A stretch of DNA of 64,000 bases from Leadbetterella sp035299025 (GTDB taxonomy: Bacteria > Bacteroidota > Bacteroidia > Cytophagales > Spirosomataceae). The notes under the pieces are model-generated. The model saw nothing but the letters and a program-made list of their open reading frames with translations, did not search any database and was not told the DNA's origin. Positions 8,334-19,000 of the stretch are shown here, in pieces. The stretch is taken from positions 186,001-250,000 of the forward strand of contig DATGXK010000010.1 of the NCBI GenBank assembly GCA_035299025.1. Direction: 5' to 3'. The first letter of the stretch is position 1. Each line of letters opens with the position of its first letter. The position numbers and the translations under genes were made by a program.

Positions 8334-9194
8334 ATGAAAATTCCAATTTACAAAAAGCTTATTCCAAGGTCAATTCGATTAGGGATACTTAAAAATCAGA
8401 TTGTAAAAAATCTAGAAAGTAGGGATTTGAATCTTGAAGAAAAAGAAGTTTTAGCTTTTCTGAAAGTCAATCCATTGCATATTTTTCCGTACCTTTTTCC
8501 TGAAAAATACAAGCCCTCTGATATTAAAATCGAAAAAGATGAAGAAAAGGATCTCCTTTTTACTTTGTGGGAAGGGAAAAAACTGTATTACAAAAACGGT
8601 CATCAAGTAAAAAAAGCTCAGACCTATTTCAATAGTTTGTTGCTGGAGCAAGATTCAGATTCACCTCATCGATATCTTACCGAAGATTTTGATGTAAAGG
8701 AGGGCGATGTAATAGTAGATGTGGGTGCTGCCGAGGGCAATTTCTCCTTGAGTGTGATTGAAAAAGCAAAACAGGTGTATCTTTTTGAAGTGGAAAAAGA
8801 TTGGATAAAGGCTTTGGAAGCAACTTTTGAGCCTTGGAAAGATAAGGTCCAGATTGTGCAAAAGTATGTGTCAGATATTGACAATGAGCAGTGTATAAAA
8901 CTTGATACTTTCTTTGGGGGAGCCGAGCAGGTTAATTTCATAAAAGCCGATGTCGAAGGTGCCGAAGCTCAGGTTATTAATGGTGCTAATGATTTGATAA
9001 AGAGACAAAAGGATCTTAGAATAGCCGTTTGTACCTACCACAGACAATCAGATGCAAAGGAGTTAGATGAATTGCTAAAAACCAAAGGTTTTAAAAATCA
9101 TTTCTCCGACAAATACATGATTTTTCATTACGGGAGTAATAATGTAGTAGAGCCTCCATTTCTCAGAAAAGCGGTTCTGAGAGCTATTAAATGA
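8334..9194 (+). CDS. FkbM family methyltransferase
   Basis: A 286-residue cytoplasmic SAM-dependent methyltransferase of the FkbM type. The SAM-binding motif I is VIVDVGAAEGNFS (about 123-135), followed by the acidic loop YLFEVEKDW; the FkbM signature FIKADVEGAEAQV lies near 200. The first 95 residues are a helical extension. FkbM proteins usually O-methylate sugars in surface polysaccharides or secondary metabolites. It stands next to two GT2 glycosyltransferase genes, which supports a role in a surface glycan, although the cluster is too small to be a complete locus. Confidence 0.85.
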   Translation: MKIPIYKKLIPRSIRLGILKNQIVKNLESRDLNLEEKEVLAFLKVNPLHIFPYLFPEKYKPSDIKIEKDEEKDLLFTLWEGKKLYYKNGHQVKKAQTYFNSLLLEQDSDSPHRYLTEDFDVKEGDVIVDVGAAEGNFSLSVIEKAKQVYLFEVEKDWIKALEATFEPWKDKVQIVQKYVSDIDNEQCIKLDTFFGGAEQVNFIKADVEGAEAQVINGANDLIKRQKDLRIAVCTYHRQSDAKELDELLKTKGFKNHFSDKYMIFHYGSNNVVEPPFLRKAVLRAIK

Positions 9195-9197
9195 AGG

Positions 9198-10130
9198 TTA
9201 TTTGATGATACGATAGTTTTTAAAACCTCCGATTACATAACCTCCAAGGAGATTTTCCTCTATCCAAGTGAGAATTCTATACTTGGGCCGCTCGTGCTTC
9301 ATTTTTGATCGATTGATAGCTACGGGTCCATTGTATCTCAGTTTATCTTTCCAGTTGAAGTCTTCAATTCGCTGCAACATGACTTTTGGGTGAGTCTCTT
9401 GAAAAACCTTACAATAATCCATTCTCCCGTAATCAAAATTTTCCGCAAAGTCTTCCCAAAAAGTATGGCTGTAGTTTTTCATTACCGCATCGTTTTTAGT
9501 TTTCATTACCTCAGGAGGTCTTACCCAGCCATAATGGAAGATTCTGGCGTCCAGAGCAATACAGTTTAGTTTTCGTGTATTTTTCTTTCTGTTATAATCG
9601 TTTCCTGCAAAATCAGGAATAAATCTAAAAGATTGAGCGTCTTTCCAAGAGTGTACTTCAGGCAGATTTCTAATGATTCTTATTTCTTTTTTGTACCAGC
9701 AATGATCCGAAAAATAATGTCCATAATCTCCCCAAAAATGAAGGTAATTGAACACAAAACCCTCAATCCGATGGTCGGTGTGGTATTTTTCGCAAGCTGT
9801 TTTTATGCTTTCTAGGTCGTCTTCGTGTATTACCTCATCACCTTGAAGATAAAAAAGCCAATCGCCTGAGCAAGCTTCTTTGGCTAGGTCGGTTTGGTGA
9901 GCGTACTCCGTTCCGCTAGGGTACTTATCTAGATCCCATTCGGTATGAATTATCTTAATTTTAGGTGAATTTATACTTTGTAATATTTCCAAAGAATTGT
10001 CAGTCTCGTCTCCCTTGCCCAAAGCCACCACAAATTCGTCCACATGGTCAAGTATGGAATTTATAGACTCAGCTATGGGGTAATAAAGCTTGTGTGCGTT
10101 TCTCAGAAAAGTAAATCCACTTATTTTCAT
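9198..10130 (-). CDS. GT2-like glycosyltransferase
   Basis: A 310-residue GT-A fold protein. The N-terminus MKISGFTFLRNAHKL and the acidic stretch VVALGKGDETDNS resemble family 2 enzymes; the motif FYLQGDEVIHEDD supplies the DxD-like metal site. The C-terminal third is rich in Trp, Tyr and His. No membrane segment is visible. It is encoded convergently with the FkbM gene (3 bp apart) and divergently from the second GT2 gene. Donor and acceptor are unknown. Confidence 0.8.
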   Translation of the reverse strand: MKISGFTFLRNAHKLYYPIAESINSILDHVDEFVVALGKGDETDNSLEILQSINSPKIKIIHTEWDLDKYPSGTEYAHQTDLAKEACSGDWLFYLQGDEVIHEDDLESIKTACEKYHTDHRIEGFVFNYLHFWGDYGHYFSDHCWYKKEIRIIRNLPEVHSWKDAQSFRFIPDFAGNDYNRKKNTRKLNCIALDARIFHYGWVRPPEVMKTKNDAVMKNYSHTFWEDFAENFDYGRMDYCKVFQETHPKVMLQRIEDFNWKDKLRYNGPVAINRSKMKHERPKYRILTWIEENLLGGYVIGGFKNYRIIK

Positions 10131-10284
10131 TTTTATGAATTTTGTACCAAAGTCTTTGGGTGAGAACTAGATAAGTTATTATTTTTCAAGTTTTAATTGA
10201 AATAGCTATCCCTCAGGCGTCCTAATAGACCAAAATTACTTCAACATTCGTTATCCTTCCACCATCAATTCTATATTTATTTTA

Positions 10285-10292
10285 TATTTTTG
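10285..10292 (+). promoter_or_regulatory. -7 element TATTTTTG of the GT2 gene
   Basis: TATTTTTG matches the Bacteroidota -7 consensus TAnnTTTG exactly and lies 18 bp before the ATG at 10311. A TTG at 10290 that could extend the reading frame falls inside this element, which argues for the ATG. Confidence 0.5.
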
Positions 10293-10310
10293 GGCTCACA
10301 AAAACTGAAG

Positions 10311-11285
10311 ATGCATTCACTTTCCATCATAATCGTAAATTACAAGAGTTGGGTTATTCTCCAAAAAAACTTAGAATTGCTTTCTTCTTACGATTTTGAT
10401 AATATCATTCTTCAGATTATTGTCGTAGATAACTGCTCCAACGATGGAAAACTGGCTGAGTTTATTTCTCTTTTTCCAAACGTATTATTTGTTGAAAATG
10501 AAGGGAATTGGGGTTTCGCTCATGGGTGTAATTTCGGTGCAAAACTTGCCACAGGAGATATTCTTCTTTTTTTGAATCCTGATACTTTGGCTCCTAGTAC
10601 ATCGTTGGAGAGAATGTTTTTTGAATACATCTCCAATCCAGAAGTCGGTATTTTAAGTTGTAAGCAATCCGATAAACCGTCGGCTTATAGAAAAATTACA
10701 CCCAGCATTTTTTCATTATTCGGCCCACAAAGAAGCCTTTATGTATTGCTTTTTCCAAATAAATTTAAAGAGAACAATTGCCTCACTTGTAACTGCAATG
10801 CCATTTCACCAGATTGGATTTCGGGTTCGGTTGTGATGATTTCCAGAGATTGGTTTGAAAGAGTAGGAGGTTGGAATATAGACTATTGGATGTATTTTGA
10901 GGACGTGGAGTTATCCATAAAAGTTAAGGAAGCCGGAGGTCAGTTACGAATGCTTTGTGATGTAAATATCGTGCATGAGCATGGCGGAGCAAGTAGAATA
11001 AATGTTGAAACATCTGCTTTAACCAAATCGGAGGTTATAATTTCTCATCATGTGTACATCGAAAACAATTTTTCTGCATTACAAAAAATACCCAGTCATA
11101 TATTGTTAGTAATCAATACTTTGGTATTTAAATCCATTTTTGGATTTCTAGGCTCCTTTCTATTTTTTATTCCAAAGGCGAGGGTACAAGCATTACTTTT
11201 TAGAAATATTTTGAAATACTATTGGTCTGCCTTTCGAAATCAAACTTGGCTAAGCTTTCGGAGTTTTAAGTTCGCCAAAAGATAG
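10311..11285 (+). CDS. GT2 family glycosyltransferase (rhamnosyltransferase-like)
   Basis: A 324-residue family 2 glycosyltransferase. MHSLSIIIVNYKSW begins the Rossmann-like GT-A domain; VVDNCSNDG (about 40-48) and LNPDTL (about 88-93) are the nucleotide- and metal-binding sites, and WISGSVVMISRDWFERVGGW...YFEDVELS carries the ED acceptor motif. A hydrophobic C-terminal segment (about 265-290) suggests membrane association. The ATG at 10311 is preferred over an upstream TTG that would add seven residues, because that TTG lies inside the predicted -7 element. Likely acts on a surface polysaccharide together with the neighbouring methyltransferase. Confidence 0.87.
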   Translation: MHSLSIIIVNYKSWVILQKNLELLSSYDFDNIILQIIVVDNCSNDGKLAEFISLFPNVLFVENEGNWGFAHGCNFGAKLATGDILLFLNPDTLAPSTSLERMFFEYISNPEVGILSCKQSDKPSAYRKITPSIFSLFGPQRSLYVLLFPNKFKENNCLTCNCNAISPDWISGSVVMISRDWFERVGGWNIDYWMYFEDVELSIKVKEAGGQLRMLCDVNIVHEHGGASRINVETSALTKSEVIISHHVYIENNFSALQKIPSHILLVINTLVFKSIFGFLGSFLFFIPKARVQALLFRNILKYYWSAFRNQTWLSFRSFKFAKR

Positions 11286-11313
11286 AATAGTTTTTCATTA
11301 AGTTTTTCGTCTG

Positions 11314-11321
11314 TATATTTG
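11314..11321 (+). promoter_or_regulatory. -7 element TATATTTG of the M28 peptidase gene
   Basis: TATATTTG fits TAnnTTTG exactly and ends 13 bp before the ATG. The -33 region is only T-rich (TTTTTC), so the call rests on one element. Confidence 0.4.
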
Positions 11322-11334
11322 AAAGAAAAACCTT

Positions 11335-12825
11335 ATGCTTCGCAATAAACTTACTCTCGTTCTCATCTTTTCAACATTATTTACTGCGTTTTCTCAAAAG
11401 CTCACCAAACTGCCTGAATACAAACTGTCGCAAGCTGAAGTGGAGGCCCATTTGAGATTTTTGGCTTCCGACGAAATGCTCGGCCGAAGAACCGGAGAAG
11501 TGACTAACAATGTGGCCGCAAGGTATATTGCTGAGCAGTTCAGATTGGCAGGTGTAAAACCAATATCGGGGCAAAAAGATTACCTTCAAAAAGTACCATT
11601 GGAGTTTTCAAAAGGTGCCAAAATGGGCGAAATATATGCAGGAAAAGATACTTTGAAGCTGGGTAAAGACTTTGTGATGTTGGGTGGTAAAGCGACAAAA
11701 TTGCAGAATATACCAGTGGTTTTTGTGGGTTATGGTTGGATTGATGATAGGCAAAATGATTACAAAGATGTAGATGTGAAAGGAAAGATTGTAGTGTGTC
11801 AATTCGGAATTCCGAACAACGACAAACCTTTCGAAAACATGACGGGCTCTACTAAAAAGGCAAAGTTTGCCGCAGAAAATGGTGCTTTGGCTTTGGTTCA
11901 AGTGTACAACCTTAATTTTCCATTTGCTTCTATTGTGAGAAATTTTGGTGGGGAACGACTTATGGCTTCGTCGGGATATAATGCAGACATTCCACATTTG
12001 TGGGTAAACAGCACATATGTTAAACCTTTTTCGAAAGAATCGCTAACTTCGCTTAGTCTGAATGTCGGAGAAGTTGTTAAAAAAGCCGCTCCAGCATACA
12101 ATGTGGTGGGTTTTATTGAAGGTTCGGATCCGAAGCTCAAAAACGAATATGTAGTGCTTTCAGCACATTTTGACCACATCGGTGCGGGTAAAAATTATGG
12201 CAAAGTAACCGAATCAGATACTATATTTAATGGAACTCGCGACAACGCCACAGGTACTACAGCCATCTTAGCCGCAGCTAAGGCATTTGCGGCTCAAAAA
12301 ACCAAACGTTCGATATTGCTGATAGGTTATACAGGTGAGGAAGTGGGAATGTTAGGTTCCAGATATTATGCCGAGAATCCCTTGGTGCCTTTAAAAAAAT
12401 GTGTGTTCAACCTGAATAGCGATGGGGCTGGCTATAACGATTCTACAAAGGTGACAATCATCGGTTTAAATCGTACTGATGCAGAGGCTGAAATAGTGAC
12501 AGCAAGCAAAGCTTTCGGTATTGAAGCCATTAACGATCCTGTTCCAGAACAAAATTTGTTTGATAGATCGGATAATGTAAGCTTAGCTGCCAAAGGTATC
12601 CCTGCTCCTAATATGTCACCAGGTTTAACGGCTTTTGATGCCGAAATTGGTAAATATTACCATCAAGCGGCTGATAATCCAGAAAACGTGAGCATGAGTT
12701 ATTTGACCAAATTCTGCCAAGTTTTTATCTATTCGGCAAGATTAATTGCCAATAAAGCCACAGCTCCAAAATGGAACGCTGGCGACAAATATGAAAAAGT
12801 AGGCCAAGACTTATATGGAAAATAA
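11335..12825 (+). CDS. exported M28 family metallopeptidase with PA domain
   Basis: A 496-residue zinc aminopeptidase. Signal peptide 1-20 (ending TAFS). A PA-type insert spans about 110-240. The co-catalytic zinc ligands are visible in order: H278 and D280 in SAHFDHIGAG, D303 in TRDNATGTTA, the catalytic pair E335/E336 in TGEEVG, D363 in LNSDGAG and H443 in KYYHQA. It is of the usual length for Bacteroidota M28 exopeptidases and should digest peptides in the periplasm or at the surface. Its last 11 bp overlap the following gene, so the two are co-translated. Confidence 0.92.
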   Translation: MLRNKLTLVLIFSTLFTAFSQKLTKLPEYKLSQAEVEAHLRFLASDEMLGRRTGEVTNNVAARYIAEQFRLAGVKPISGQKDYLQKVPLEFSKGAKMGEIYAGKDTLKLGKDFVMLGGKATKLQNIPVVFVGYGWIDDRQNDYKDVDVKGKIVVCQFGIPNNDKPFENMTGSTKKAKFAAENGALALVQVYNLNFPFASIVRNFGGERLMASSGYNADIPHLWVNSTYVKPFSKESLTSLSLNVGEVVKKAAPAYNVVGFIEGSDPKLKNEYVVLSAHFDHIGAGKNYGKVTESDTIFNGTRDNATGTTAILAAAKAFAAQKTKRSILLIGYTGEEVGMLGSRYYAENPLVPLKKCVFNLNSDGAGYNDSTKVTIIGLNRTDAEAEIVTASKAFGIEAINDPVPEQNLFDRSDNVSLAAKGIPAPNMSPGLTAFDAEIGKYYHQAADNPENVSMSYLTKFCQVFIYSARLIANKATAPKWNAGDKYEKVGQDLYGK

Positions 12826-13432
12826 AGAATTGAATAACTACCTGAAGGCTCTAGACTTACTTCAAAAGCTCCTCTCGGCTAATAACGAACCCTTTTGGGC
12901 CAATTGGATGCAGCAAGACATAGAGGCATGGAATAGTTCTGCGTCCACTCAGCATCATCTGGATGCTTTTGGTGGAGCTGGATCTTTCAATGATATTAAT
13001 CTCAATTATGGAGAAAAGCTAGGCCATTGGAAAAATGCACTTTTGAGTAATTTGGCGAGCATTTCTTACGGCTTTGCAAAAGACCTAAAATTTCTATTGC
13101 CTAGCAAGAACTCAAATATTTTGGATGGTACGGTTTGTAAAAATTGTAATAGAATTGAGCTAAACGAGGGTACAATTACACGATTTTTGGCTGGAAAATT
13201 CGTTCCAATTTTTATCGCAGAGTATTTTTTAACAGATTCCTACCTTCGATTGTTGGATTTGGAAAAACTTATCACTGATAGCCGTATTGGAGCATTCAAG
13301 GGTCAAATTACACAGGAAATTGCTCAAATGAATGTTTTGATTAATCAGGAAAACAATGCTTGGGCTCCTAATTGTGCTTCATGTAATGCTGCAGAGAAAG
13401 TATATTGGGAATATACCACCAAGTTGGTTTAA
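12815..13432 (+). CDS. uncharacterised protein with two CxxC motifs (DUF6966-like N-terminus)
   Basis: A 205-residue cytoplasmic protein without signal or membrane segment. The first half (WANWMQQDIEAW...LDAFGGAGSFNDI) resembles the DUF6966 family as I remember it; this is a tentative match. The second half has CKNC (about 109-112) and CASC (about 188-191), which could form one zinc site, separated by a helical block. The ATG overlaps the end of the M28 peptidase gene by 11 bp. No function can be inferred beyond likely co-expression with the peptidase. Confidence 0.6.
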   Translation: MENKELNNYLKALDLLQKLLSANNEPFWANWMQQDIEAWNSSASTQHHLDAFGGAGSFNDINLNYGEKLGHWKNALLSNLASISYGFAKDLKFLLPSKNSNILDGTVCKNCNRIELNEGTITRFLAGKFVPIFIAEYFLTDSYLRLLDLEKLITDSRIGAFKGQITQEIAQMNVLINQENNAWAPNCASCNAAEKVYWEYTTKLV

Positions 13433-13477
13433 AAGACATTTTGCAAAGCAAAAATTCACTAGGTTTTTTTGTCCAAA

Positions 13478-14989
13478 TTATTGCAGTTTTTCTATGAGCT
13501 CAAATTCTTCTGACAGTTTTTGGGTTAGTCTCTGAAATATTTCAAACAGTTTTTGATAGGTGTCGTTGTTCTCCACTACTGGTTCAAAGACATTTTTCGT
13601 TGTGATGCTTTTTGCGGCCTCTTCTAAGTTTTTGAATACTCCTTCGTCTATCATTGCTAGCAAGGCTGCCCCTTTGTTCACATTTTCGGCCTCGTCAGAA
13701 ACGATTACTTGTTTTCCAAATACATCGGCAATTATTCCAGCACAAATCGGTAAGGAAGCATATTTTCCGGTTAAGTACAGTTTGTCAATTTTCCTGTAAT
13801 TTTCCAAAATCTTTCCAATGCTATAAATCTCAAAAATAATACCCTCAATGGTAGCACGCAAAAAATGCTTCGGTTGATGTTTGATGTTTATTCCAAAATA
13901 ACTCCCTCGGGCATTTGAGTTCCAGATTGGTGCTCTTTCTCCCAATAGATAGGGCAAAAATATCAAACCATTGGACCCTGATTTTACCAAGGTGGCTTCC
14001 TTGAACAAATCTTCAACGGCATCTTCAAAATCTACAATAATGGGGTGATTACGGAAATTACTGGCAAACCACTCTAAAACTACACCGGCATTGTTTGTAG
14101 GTCCACCCGAAATATAGGTTTCCTCGTCCAACACATAATTGAAAAATCTATTCTCCTTGTCTTTTATAACTTTCTTTCCAGCTACTCTCACCGCACCCGT
14201 ATGGCTTATAGATATGGTAGCTTGTCCTTCTCCAAATACCCCAGAGCCCAATGTTGCGAGGCAGCCATCCGTGCTTCCTATAATTATTTTGGTGTTTTTG
14301 GGCAGTTGAAGTGATTTGGCCAGTCCCGGTTTAAGTTTCAAGTCTGCATTGAAAACAGATACATAATCTGAGAACTGTGATGTTTTTAGTTCCGAAATAT
14401 CTAGTGAATCTTGCTCCCACCTTTTTTCTTTTATGTTGAAAAGGCCAGTTGCCGAAGCCATGCTGTAATCTATAATATACTGATTAGTAAATTGATAGAT
14501 GATATATTCTTTTATGGAAATAAACTTACTTGTCTTTTTGAATCTCTCTGGCTGTGTTGTTTTTAGCCAGGCTATTTTGGCAAGTGGTGACATGGCATGT
14601 ATAGGTGTGCCTGTTTTCTCATAAATCTTCACACCATTTGCAGATTTTTTAATCATATCGGCCTCTTTTTTTGCTCTGTTATCTGCCCAAATTATAGCAT
14701 TTCCAAGTGGATTTCCTTGACTATCGATTGGTAAAACACTGTGCATGGCGGCACTGAATACGATGGAGATTACCCGATGGTTTTTTTCTAATATTTGTTC
14801 ATGAATAAGATCTTTTAATACGAAAAGAACAGTTATGAATACCTGTTCAGGATCTTGTTCGCTATAATCAGGCTGTGGGTATAGTATGGAGAATGATCCC
14901 TTTCTGAAAGCCACTAGTTTGCCTTCAAGATTGTAGGCAGCAATCTTAACAGCCGATGTATTTATGTCTATGGTTATGATGCAATCCAT
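13478..14989 (-). CDS. FGGY family carbohydrate kinase (gluconokinase-like)
   Basis: A 503-residue kinase of normal family length. Domain I starts with the phosphate-binding strand IITIDINTSAVKIAAYN and contains YSEQDPEQVF, typical of the gluconokinase/xylulokinase branch; the catalytic aspartate is in GSTDGCLATLG (about 231-241), followed by the second domain with SISHTGAVRV and LPYLLGERAPIWN. It would phosphorylate a sugar or sugar acid in the cytoplasm. It lies 12 bp after the AraC-type regulator gene and the pair faces the SusC/SusD acid-sugar locus, so it may process a product of that locus. The exact substrate is not readable. Confidence 0.85.
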   Translation of the reverse strand: MDCIITIDINTSAVKIAAYNLEGKLVAFRKGSFSILYPQPDYSEQDPEQVFITVLFVLKDLIHEQILEKNHRVISIVFSAAMHSVLPIDSQGNPLGNAIIWADNRAKKEADMIKKSANGVKIYEKTGTPIHAMSPLAKIAWLKTTQPERFKKTSKFISIKEYIIYQFTNQYIIDYSMASATGLFNIKEKRWEQDSLDISELKTSQFSDYVSVFNADLKLKPGLAKSLQLPKNTKIIIGSTDGCLATLGSGVFGEGQATISISHTGAVRVAGKKVIKDKENRFFNYVLDEETYISGGPTNNAGVVLEWFASNFRNHPIIVDFEDAVEDLFKEATLVKSGSNGLIFLPYLLGERAPIWNSNARGSYFGINIKHQPKHFLRATIEGIIFEIYSIGKILENYRKIDKLYLTGKYASLPICAGIIADVFGKQVIVSDEAENVNKGAALLAMIDEGVFKNLEEAAKSITTKNVFEPVVENNDTYQKLFEIFQRLTQKLSEEFELIEKLQ

Positions 14990-15001
14990 TTTCTTTCGTA
15001 A

Positions 15002-15877
15002 TTATTTATTTTTCCTAAAATGCCCTGGTGTATATCCTGTCAGTTTTTTAAAAGTCGTCGAGAAATGCTGTGAGGAATAAAATCCAGTATCCAAGGCGAT
15101 ATCGGTTAGGCTTTTATCGGAGTTTTTCATTAGTCTTATTGCTTCTGAAATTCGTAAATTTATGAGATAATTGAGAGGTGGAAAACCAGAGAAAGCTTTC
15201 ACTTTTTCAGTAAAAGTGGTTGTTCCTAGTCCAATGATGGCTGCCATTTCTTCTACAGTCCAAGGGTGTGCGAGGTTTTCTCTGAGCATTTGGTCGAGCC
15301 TATGAAAGGTCTGCGGGAATATTCTTCCCTGATTTTCATTTTTACTCATTTGTCGAGCAGTCCAAATCCAAATGTCATCCAGCAGGTTGTTTATTTTGGT
15401 TTTATAGCCCACCTCGTTTGCAAACATCTCACTTTCCACCTTAGAAGCCAATTCTCCAAAAAGTTTAAAATTAGGTATAATAGATTGGTCTTTTTGAGAT
15501 AGTATTTGACTTATCAATCGCTGCTCAGATTCTGTTATATTGCTCCAATCGCCCAATCGAAGCTCCGATTGATCTTGAAAATCTACCTCCAATCTCAGTG
15601 ATACAAAAGTCCCCACTTCAAAACTTCCAGTAAGACTTCCAAATAATTGCCCAGGGAAAATTACCACCAGATCGTTTGGGAATACCGTAAAGGTTTGATT
15701 TTCTATGGTCCAATAATACTTGCCATCGAGCACGTACATGAATCTAACCCCTTGGTTTTCTTCCATCACAAAGGAGTCTGCTTTGACGGACTGAATTTTC
15801 ATTTTCGAAAACTCCATTATGTGCGGCCAAGGAGATATTTCTTGCGATTTTCCTTTTATTAAAGAGAAGTAATTCAT
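15002..15877 (-). CDS. AraC family transcriptional regulator
   Basis: A 291-residue regulator with an N-terminal cupin-like sensing domain (about 20-150, with YVLDGKYYWTIENQ and VVIFPGQLFG) and a C-terminal AraC double helix-turn-helix (about 190-290: WTVEEMAAIIGLGTTTFTEK and SLTDIALDTGFYSSQHFSTT). It is transcribed first in an operon with the FGGY kinase and divergently from SusC, with 192 bp between. It most likely senses a small sugar or sugar acid and controls both directions. The intergenic region contains an AT-rich palindrome around TTATTATAATAA (about 15941-15956), a possible binding site. Confidence 0.88.
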   Translation of the reverse strand: MNYFSLIKGKSQEISPWPHIMEFSKMKIQSVKADSFVMEENQGVRFMYVLDGKYYWTIENQTFTVFPNDLVVIFPGQLFGSLTGSFEVGTFVSLRLEVDFQDQSELRLGDWSNITESEQRLISQILSQKDQSIIPNFKLFGELASKVESEMFANEVGYKTKINNLLDDIWIWTARQMSKNENQGRIFPQTFHRLDQMLRENLAHPWTVEEMAAIIGLGTTTFTEKVKAFSGFPPLNYLINLRISEAIRLMKNSDKSLTDIALDTGFYSSQHFSTTFKKLTGYTPGHFRKNK

Positions 15878-16069
15878 GAATAGCTACTACGTATTTATTA
15901 ACCCTCGGGTGTTTTGTGTAAAAATAGTACAAAAAAATACATTTATTATTATAATAATCACCGTCGAAGAGTTTTGGAAGTTTAAGTTGAAAGTTTGGGT
16001 GACATTTGCTTTCGGTAAAAAACAGAGACTTTTTTAACTTGTCTTTATTCAATTTAATTATCCTTTTTT

Positions 16070-19000
16070 ATGAAAAAAACACTACATTTTATTTTGCTTT
16101 TGGCGTTTGGGACGCTCATGTCCTCGATGGCCATAGCCCAAAAGATTTCTGGTAAAGTCACTGGAGGCAAAGACGGCTCCACGCTTCCGGGAGTTTCTGT
16201 ACAGGTAAAAGGCACCAACATCGGTACCTCAACCAATGCAGATGGTAGCTATTCAGTCAATGCCAATTCTGGGTCTACTTTGGTTTTTAGTTATATTGGT
16301 TTCAGTACCAAAGAAGTGAAAGTAGGCAACCAAACTATTGTTGATGTAAGCTTAGATGAGGACGTTTCGAGCCTTGAGGAAGTGGTTGTGACTGCCTTGG
16401 GAATTAAAAAGGACGCCAAGAAGCTTGGTTATGCTACAACTACTGTAAACGCAGCAGCTATTACTGAAAACCGCTCTCCGAATTTCATGAACACCCTTCA
16501 GGGTAAAATTGCGGGTGTAAACATCTCAGGATTAGGAACCGGTCCTGCTGGAACATCGAAAATCCGTATCCGTGGACAATCATCAATTTCAGGTCAAAAC
16601 AACCCACTTATTGTTGTTAATGGTGTGCCTATTGATAACACCAACTTTGGAACTAACCCAGGGAATGCCGCAGCCGATAACTCAATCGGTGTTCGTGGAG
16701 GTGGAAATACATCCGACGGTGGTGATGGACTTTCGTCTATCAACCCTGACGATATCGAAAGCATGACAGTACTAAAAGGTGCAACTGCTGCTGCACTTTA
16801 CGGCTCAAGAGCCAAAGATGGTGTTATTATGATTACGACCAAAAGTCGCGGGGCTGGGAAAGGAGTAGGTGTAACCTACAACATGAACTATACCAATGAA
16901 ACTCCATTGGATTTTACAGACTATCAATATGAATACGGTCAAGGTGAAAACGGTGTTCGTCCTCAGTCTCCTAACCCCACGTCTGGTCAGTGGTCTTTCG
17001 GAGAAAAATTCGCTCCAGGCATGACTCAAATATTATTTGATGGTGTTTCAGTACCGTATGTGCCACAATATGACAGAATCAGGAAATTCTTCAGAAATGG
17101 GCAGAATTTTACAAATACAGTAAGTTTATCTGCAGGTGGAGACAAAGGTGGCATGAATCTTTCGTTTTCGAATATGGACAGCAAAGGTATAGTGCCCAAT
17201 AACAGTTTCAACCGCAAAACTCTTAACCTAGGCTATAGTTATGATTTGTCTAAAAAATTGAGTTTTGCTGGAAATATCAATTATTCTAACGAATACAACA
17301 AAAACCCACCAAACATTGCCAACCAGGACAACTCTATTCCGACTTCAATTTATAACATGGCCAACTCCATGCCTTTTGATTTATTGAACGAAAAGAAATA
17401 CAATGCCGCTGGAAATGAATTTATCTATTCAAGATTTCAAAACCGAACAAATCCATATTGGGTTTTGGCTGAGCAGTTTCAAAACATAAGAAGAGATAGA
17501 GTTTTTGGTAATATTTCTGCTAAATATAATTTATTGCCTTGGTTGTTTGTTCAAGGTCGTGTGGGTCAAGATTATTGGTCAAGAGACCAAGATTTCAACA
17601 ACTTCCCTACGGGACATGCTTCTTTGGCAGCAGCTCCTGCTGGTTTTGTAAACGGAACTTACACACAAGAATCTCGCAGGTTTAGAGAAACCAACGTGGA
17701 TGTGTTGTTGTCAGGAAATCGTACTTTCGGTGATTTCGGCCTTGACTTTAACGTTGGCGGTAATCAAATGTACCGTAGGTCAGATCTAAATTCAGTGTTG
17801 GTGCAGGATTTTGTAGTTAGAGGTCTTTACACTGTAATGAATGGTAGGGTTAAAGACCCAATTTATGGCCTTTCAGAAAGAGCAGTAAACTCGGTTTATG
17901 GAGCAAGTGAATTTTCATATAAAAATTTCTTGTATTTAAATGTAACAGCTAGAAACGACTGGTTTTCAACATTATCTAAAGAAAATAGAAGCATTCTTTA
18001 TCCTTCGGTTTCAGGAAGCTTTGTATTCTCACAAGCATTTGAAAACATGCCTAACTGGTTGAATTTTGGTAAGTTAAGAGCAGCGTATGCCCAAGTGGGT
18101 AGTGATACAGACGTTGGCCCTTATGCCAATAACCTATTTTATGGTATAAACTCCAATCTATTCCCAAATCCAGCCGGGCAAGCTCAGCCAGTTGGTGGAT
18201 CTTCGGGTACTGTGGTGCCTAACTCAAATCTTAGACCGATGAGAACAACCGAATCAGAGATTGGTCTGGAACTCAAAACGTTAAATAACAGAGTTTCTCT
18301 TGACATGGCTGTTTATCGTAAAATTACTGATGATCAGATAGTTTCTGCTCAAATTTCTGATGCATCTGGTTTTGTTACAACTTTGATAAACAGTGGTAGT
18401 AGTAGAAATAATGGCTTGGAGGCATTGTTGACTTTGGTTCCAGTAAAAACCAAGGATTTTCAGTGGGAAGTAAACCTCAATGGTTCTTACAACATCACCA
18501 AAGTTTTGAGTTTAACTACAGATAAAGAAGGAGAAAGAATCACAGTTGGTACTCACGTATTTAACGGTGAGCTGCGTCAGGTAGTTGGCCAAGAAATGGC
18601 TCAAATCTATGGATTTGGTTTTAGAAGAAACGATAAGGGGCAAATGATACTTGGTAACAATGGTATTCCGCTTCGTACCACAGATTTGATTTCGTTTGGT
18701 TCAGCACTACCAAAATGGGTAGGTGGAATTAACAACAGTTTTAATTACAAAGGCTTCAGTTTGTCAGCACTGATTGATTTCAAATTAGGCAACACCATGT
18801 TGTCTGGAACAAACTTCAACGCTGTGCGTCATGGTTTGCACAAAATGACTCTTGAAGGCCGTTCAACCAATGGAATTACGGCAGTGGGAGTTAATCTTAA
18901 CGGCGAAACCAACACCGTAAAAGCCAATGTTCAAGATTATTGGTCAGTGGTTCGTTCTCAAGCACTTATTGAGCCGGTTATTTTTAATGGTGGCTATTGG

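Noticed and set aside
13478..14989. Specific naming of the FGGY kinase as gluconokinase
   Set aside because: The subfamily resembles gluconokinase/xylulokinase, but the substrate-determining residues cannot be judged by eye.
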